The notes beneath the pieces were generated by a model. The model saw nothing but the letters and a program-made list of their open reading frames with translations. It was not told the origin of the DNA and did no database searches. Below, piece after piece: positions 60,834 through 64,000 of a stretch of 64,000 bases of DNA; the stretch's first letter is position 1; the number at the start of each line of letters is the position of its first letter. This stretch comes from Piscicola geometra (taxonomy: Eukaryota > Annelida > Clitellata > Hirudinida > Piscicolidae), in assembly GCA_943735955.1 (NCBI GenBank), contig OX030955.1, positions 11,195,647-11,259,646 on the forward strand, written 5' to 3'. Made by a program: the position numbers and the translations under genes.

Positions 60834-63451
60834 CACCATCAGGAGGAGGAGACGATGTTGAACGACATGGAGGTGACAGGGCAGGCGTTCGAGGACATGC
60901 AGGAGCAGAACGTCAAGCTGATTCAGACGCTGCGAGAGAAAGATGATGCCAACTTCAAGCTGATGACCGAGGTGGTGTGAGGCGGGACGGGGTGGAGGGA
61001 GGAGGGGCAGAATGGTGGGCAGCTGGAAGGAGGAGAATGTACGGGAGGGGAGGGATGAAAAGGTCGTGGAAGAGTTTGGGAAGGATGGAAGGGAGGTGGA
61101 AATGGAAAGGGGGGGGAGGGAAGGATGAACTCAGTAATGAGAAGAGACTGCATTGCATTCACCAATGGCTACCTTCGACGACAGAGGATAAAGTCGAACC
61201 AGATGCAGAAGTTGCTGAGGGACGAGAAGGAGGTGCTCGACAAGCAGGTGTGCAGTCTGCAGCATCAGGTGTGAGGGGCAGGTGGTAAGAAGGATAGGGG
61301 AGTAGGGTGAATGGGTTGGGTAGAGTGGATAGGGTTGGGTGGATGGAAGGGTGGGTGGAGTGGGTAGAGCGGGTAGAGTGAGTAAGGGATGTAAATGGTA
61401 GAAAGGGTGGAAGTGGGAGCAAGAGGTGAGCTGATGGAAGTGTTGTCCATCACAAAGGAAACCATCACATCACCATCAATACTGACCACCCCTTCAACCA
61501 CTGTAATGACCACTACCACTACTACTACTGCCTTACTGACCAGCCCTTCAACAACTGTAATGACCACTACCACTACTACTACTACTACTAATGCCTTACT
61601 GACCACCCCTTCAACCACTGTAATGAACACTACCACTACCACTACTACTACCACTACTACTACCTTATTGACCACCCTTTCAACCATTTTAATGACCACT
61701 ACCACTACTACTACTACTACTACTACCTTAATGACCTCCACTTGCATTTAACTGACTACAAGCACAACTGCACCACTACTACTTTACTGACCACTCCTAC
61801 AACGACAACGACAACAACGACAACGACGACGACTAATGCAACGACGAGCAGGTGGAGGCTCAGAACGTGGTGGTACGCAAACTGGAGGAGAAGGAGAGAC
61901 TCCTCATGTCAACCATCAGCAACATGGACAAGGAACTCGCGTGCGTTCCTTCCTCCTCCCTCACTCCTCCCTTACTCTTTCTTCACTCTTTCTTCACTAT
62001 TCCCTCACTCCTCCCTCTCTCCTCCCTCACTCGTTCTTCACTCCTCCCTCACTCCTCTCTCACTCCTCCCTCACTCTTTCTTCACTCTTTCTTCACTATT
62101 CCCTCACTCCTCCCTCTCTCCTCCCTCACTCGTTCTTCACTCCTCCCTCACTCCTCTCTCACTCCTCCCTCACTCCTTCCTCACTCTTTCTTCACTCTTT
62201 CTTCACTCCTTCCTCACTCTTCTCTCACTCTTATCTTATTTCCTCACTCTTTCCTTACTCCTTCCTCACTCTTTCCTCACTCCTCCCTCACTCCTCCCTC
62301 ACTCTTTCACACCACACAACACAATTACTTCTCACAATCACACTACTACACCACTAAGCCAACCATACGACCAAGCCACAAAACAAAAGCAATCACACCA
62401 ACTCCACCACACACAACCACAACAACCACACACAACCACAACAACCACACACAACCACAACAACCACACACAACCACAACAACCACACACAACCACAACA
62501 ACCACACAACAACCACACACAACCACACAGACTACGGCAGCAGGCGATGGACCTGTACAAGCGCAAGGCGGTCGAGACGGCGCAGTCAGCTGCCGACTTG
62601 AAGTTGCATTTGGAGAAGTACAAGAGTCAGTTGAAGGAGGCTCAAGTGGCTGTCACTGACAAGACCACCGCTCTCCAGAGCCAGACACACATGCACCGTC
62701 GTATGCAAGTGAGGGGAGGGGAGGGCATGGTGTGCTAAAGTTGTCTTTGTCTTGGGTGTGTCTATTGGTCTCCCCACCTCAATACAGCCTCAACCACCTC
62801 AACCACACTACTACAATCACACCACTACAATCACCATCTCAACCACACCACCACAAGCATAACCTCAACCACACCACTACACCACCACAACCACACTAAC
62901 CACAACCACACCACTTTAACCACACTACGACAGGAAGACCTGGCACTGACGCGCAAGAAGCTGGACCGAGCGAAGAAGATCGAGATGGCTTCGTCAGCTG
63001 ATGAGGTGCTCATGGAGGAGATCAGGGAGTTGAAGGTGTGTCTGCTGCTCTTGTTGAGTTCTTGTGTGTCGTTGTGTGCTCTTGTTGAGGGCTGTTTTAT
63101 GTGGTGTTGTTGAGTTATGTTGCTTGTTCTTGTTGTATGTATCGTGTTTTCTTGTGTTTAGGCTCGATGTTAATTACATCCTCGGAAAATCTTCTCGCAG
63201 GGCATAATTAACGCTCTTTTAGTCTACCCACCCGTCCACCTAAAGCACCACCCACTCGCCCACCTGCACGACAGGAGCAACTGACGTGTCCCTCCTGCAA
63301 GGTGAAGCGCAAGGACGCAGTGCTGACCAAGTGCTTCCACGTCTTCTGCCTGGAGTGCCTCAAGACACGCTACGAGACGAGGCAGCGCAAGTGTCCCAAG
63401 TGCAACGCCACCTTCGGAGCCAACGACTACCACCGCATCTACCTCGAGTGA
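45247..63451 (+). CDS. RNF20: BRE1 (RNF20/RNF40) E3 ligase for histone H2B
   Basis: Twenty-three exons join in frame to 960 residues: 45247-45354, 45426-45593, 45706-45775, 46024-46134, 46243-46326, 46496-46770, 46880-46969, 48207-48296, 51493-51668, 52004-52076, 52421-52594, 53276-53344, 53492-53558, 55055-55176, 55806-55975, 56270-56333, 60365-60577, 60843-60971, 61185-61268, 61852-61940, 62531-62708, 62934-63035, 63275-63451. BRE1 with RAD6-type E2 monoubiquitinates histone H2B in the nucleus. Evidence: N-terminal [18 protein letters not shown] and [18 protein letters not shown]; central [37 protein letters not shown] and [11 protein letters not shown]; long coiled coils; C-terminal RING with [15 protein letters not shown] and [19 protein letters not shown] short polyQ run is in exon 15. 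The length is close to human RNF20 (975). Introns after exons 2 and 17 use GC donors. The exon 5 donor could be 6 bp earlier. Confidence 0.95.
46142..46225. repeat. GATGGTGG-type array after a BRE1 donor
   Basis: gtgctgatgatgatggtgg-type repeats begin at the donor of exon 4 (46135). Confidence 0.85.
47042..48200. repeat. 1.1-kb minisatellite of accctctctatctacctacc units
   Basis: About 24-bp units ctctatctacctacccaccc, with ctttctat and ctgttcac variants. From about 47935 it changes to a cccacccacctctcctc array that ends 10 bp before the acceptor of BRE1 exon 8. Long Tyr/Pro frames are artefacts. Confidence 0.97.
48333..50978 (-). mobile_element. RT + RNase H LINE in BRE1 intron 8, antisense
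   Basis: 5'-truncated at about 50978, reading down to a TAA at about 48338. The linker (50918-50601), a 323-codon RT piece (50479-49508; [47 protein letters not shown]), an RNase H ([33 protein letters not shown]) and a terminal knuckle-like [15 protein letters not shown] follow in order. RNase H is split by one in-frame TAG; frameshifts separate the other parts. The flanks on both sides are a near-identical roughly 30-bp TTG-rich string containing ttctgttgtgctgttgttg, a likely target duplication. I-like/RNase H-bearing clade is inferred. Confidence 0.88.
51241..51490. repeat. Minisatellite of cacccactcacacctctttc units
   Basis: About ten copies of a 26-bp unit with caag(a/c)ac joins. The last copy reads cactcccttcaag and supplies the acceptor AG of BRE1 exon 9. 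Confidence 0.95.
51680..51815. repeat. 12-bp array ctgcttc(g/a)ttgt
   Basis: About eleven copies, some 20 bp after the donor of BRE1 exon 9. A CAT-rich stretch follows (51858-51990) and runs towards the next acceptor. Confidence 0.9.
52595..53258. repeat. Array of 12-bp tgtttgtgtttgtc units starting at a donor
   Basis: Begins as gtgtgtgtttgtgtgtg exactly at the donor of BRE1 exon 11, then becomes a regular 12-bp repeat to within 18 bp of the next acceptor. Open frames on both strands are artefacts of a stop-free 12-bp unit. Confidence 0.95.
53345..53488. repeat. (GAT)n-rich array filling a BRE1 intron
   Basis: Intron 12 is 147 bp and nearly all gatgatgatggtggtg repeat from donor to acceptor (gatggcgcag). 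Confidence 0.95.
53860..54205. repeat. Array of aaccaccactaccactgc units
   Basis: 18-21 bp units; the array is cut on its right by a hAT-like insertion at 54222 and resumes at about 54986 with actacaaccaccaccacac. Confidence 0.93.
54222..54977. mobile_element. Non-autonomous hAT-like insertion
   Basis: The left end starts CAGAGTCG. The right end, reverse-complemented, starts CAGAGCCGGGCTGGAGC. Flanks ccaggctt and ccagcctg match at 6 of 8 positions if one extra base is allowed on the left. The interior is AT-rich and non-coding, and both ends are rich in ggctc motifs. It interrupts the ACC-rich array of BRE1 intron 13. Confidence 0.55.
55200..55715. repeat. Two G/T-rich minisatellites
   Basis: First, a 46-bp unit containing ggtttgatgtgctgtggtg and gtggggtcgttatggctg (about 55270-55462). 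Then a roughly 18-bp unit gtagtgtactgtggggtt (55470-55715). Both lie in BRE1 intron 14 on the donor side. Confidence 0.93.
56105..56262. repeat. Array of cctcactccacctcactcca units
   Basis: C/T/A-rich 10-bp units leading directly to the acceptor cgacgacag of BRE1 exon 16. Confidence 0.93.
56405..59335 (-). mobile_element. RTE-type LINE in BRE1 intron 16, antisense
   Basis: From the right: endonuclease start [17 protein letters not shown] at about 59280, then a jump to [18 protein letters not shown] (59195), so the middle of the endonuclease is deleted. It continues with [20 protein letters not shown] and WTDHRL. Reverse transcriptase: [52 protein letters not shown] and [11 protein letters not shown] (58430-57243). 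The C-terminal part (57191-56491) has [28 protein letters not shown] and an [11 protein letters not shown] finger-like end. Frameshifts make it inactive. The 3' side merges into a GAT-rich tract, as expected for RTE tails. Confidence 0.88.
59336..60139 (-). other. Probable 5' region of the RTE LINE
   Basis: Non-repetitive, GC-richer DNA directly upstream (on the minus strand) of the RTE coding part, with no recognisable gene. I read it as its 5' untranslated region. Confidence 0.45.
60140..60306 (+). mobile_element. tRNA-derived SINE, copy 2
   Basis: A B-box-like GGTTCGAGTGC (60215-60225) is followed by a body sharing atatgcagcctaagtgg and gttcgggttatacgccac with copy 1 at 40549-40725. The A-box region is diverged. 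It lies next to the 5' side of the RTE LINE in BRE1 intron 16. Confidence 0.65.
60600..60842. repeat. (CAT)n-rich array ending at an acceptor
   Basis: Intron 17 of BRE1 is mostly catcatcaccatcatc repeats, and the final (atc)ag is the acceptor of exon 18. Confidence 0.93.
61500..61740. repeat. (ACT)n-rich minisatellite
   Basis: About 65-bp units containing ccttcaaccactgtaatgac and (cta)n in BRE1 intron 19. Confidence 0.9.
61945..62310. repeat. ctccctcactc-type array
   Basis: Pyrimidine-rich units cctccctcactc and tttcttcactc follow the donor of BRE1 exon 20, with a higher-order unit of about 113 bp repeated twice. Confidence 0.93.
62395..62530. repeat. acacaaccacaacaacc array ending at an acceptor
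   Basis: 18-bp units run without a gap into aaccacacag, the acceptor of BRE1 exon 21. Confidence 0.95.
62780..62933. repeat. accacaaccacac-type array ending at an acceptor
   Basis: ACC-rich repeats in BRE1 intron 21 ending cacactacgacag at the exon 22 acceptor. Confidence 0.9.
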
Positions 63452-64000
63452 TGTGCTCTTGTTTGTTGTTGTCGTTGTGGTGGTTTTTTTGGTGGTTGTT
63501 GGGGTTGTAACAGTCGTATTTGTAGTTGAAGCTTTAGTTTTACTATTGGTAGCTGAAATCGTTGTAGTTCTTGGTGGGGATAGTGGTAGTAATGGTATCA
63601 GTGGTGCTGTCTTCTTGTGCTTCCAGGCGGTAGTGGAAGTTGAATCACAAAATATCGAGTCCGTTTGAACTACAAAATGACTGAAACACTCTCAAGGATA
63701 CTTTGTCGTCACTGTCATGGTGATTTGTCGTCACTGTCTTTAAATGATTCTCAATTATTATAAACAAAAGTTTCTGTTTGTTTCAACATTTGGTCCTCTA
63801 TCCAACTGGCTCAGACACCTCGCACACTCCTCTGTAGATTATTCCAGCGATAGTGACGCTGCACTGTGCCACTGCCTGCCCCATTTAATTGCCGGTGTTC
63901 GAGATTTAGCGATACACCTCATGTGTAAGGAAAAACAAAAAATACGTTTGAAAAGAAATGAGAGAATTTAGAATCGGTGATCTGTTTATTTAGTGTGTCT
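63452..64000 (+). other. BRE1 3' UTR and downstream flank
   Basis: G/T-rich (gttgttgtcgttg) directly after the stop, then mixed sequence. No clear AATAAA is present and no further gene is seen. Confidence 0.5.

Overview
The window is nuclear DNA from an invertebrate animal. The genes have introns and animal orthologues, there are several non-LTR retrotransposon clades and hAT DNA transposons, and micro- and minisatellites are very dense. A spiralian or similar marine invertebrate is my guess; the sequence alone does not fix the phylum.

Four genes were reconstructed exon by exon, in two head-to-head pairs. (1) 17904-32877, minus: a leucine-rich-repeat PP1 regulator like PPP1R37. (2) 33204-36590, plus: transcription factor IIIA, with nine zinc fingers. 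Pair 1 shares a 326-bp gap. (3) 43682-44852, minus: SNRNP27, the U4/U6.U5 27-kDa tri-snRNP protein. (4) 45247-63451, plus: BRE1/RNF20-40, the E3 ligase for histone H2B. Pair 2 shares a 394-bp gap. All four products act on nuclear or transcription-linked processes: PP1 regulation, 5S rRNA transcription, splicing and chromatin ubiquitination.

1-17.9 kb is a transposon graveyard. It holds a LINE split by a hAT element with a perfect 8-bp target duplication, a 54-bp micro-hAT, an RTE-type LINE tail split by a second hAT, a decayed plus-strand LINE, and microsatellites. One small cysteine-rich secreted-protein candidate lies at about 8.5-8.9 kb. 17.9-32.9 kb is the LRR gene, whose introns are mostly tandem repeats, including two 1.8-2 kb minisatellites that share a 14-bp core. 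36.6-43.7 kb holds a LINE with an intact 846-codon frame, a tRNA-derived SINE, and a second LINE bracketed by 15-bp inverted termini. 45.2-63.5 kb is the 23-exon BRE1 gene, with two antisense LINEs, a hAT-like insertion, a second SINE copy and many arrays in its introns.

The main unexplained pattern is that many intronic tandem arrays begin exactly at a 5' splice site (G/T-rich on the sense strand) or end exactly at a 3' splice site (C/A/T-rich). This suggests that introns have grown by tandem duplication seeded at splice junctions.
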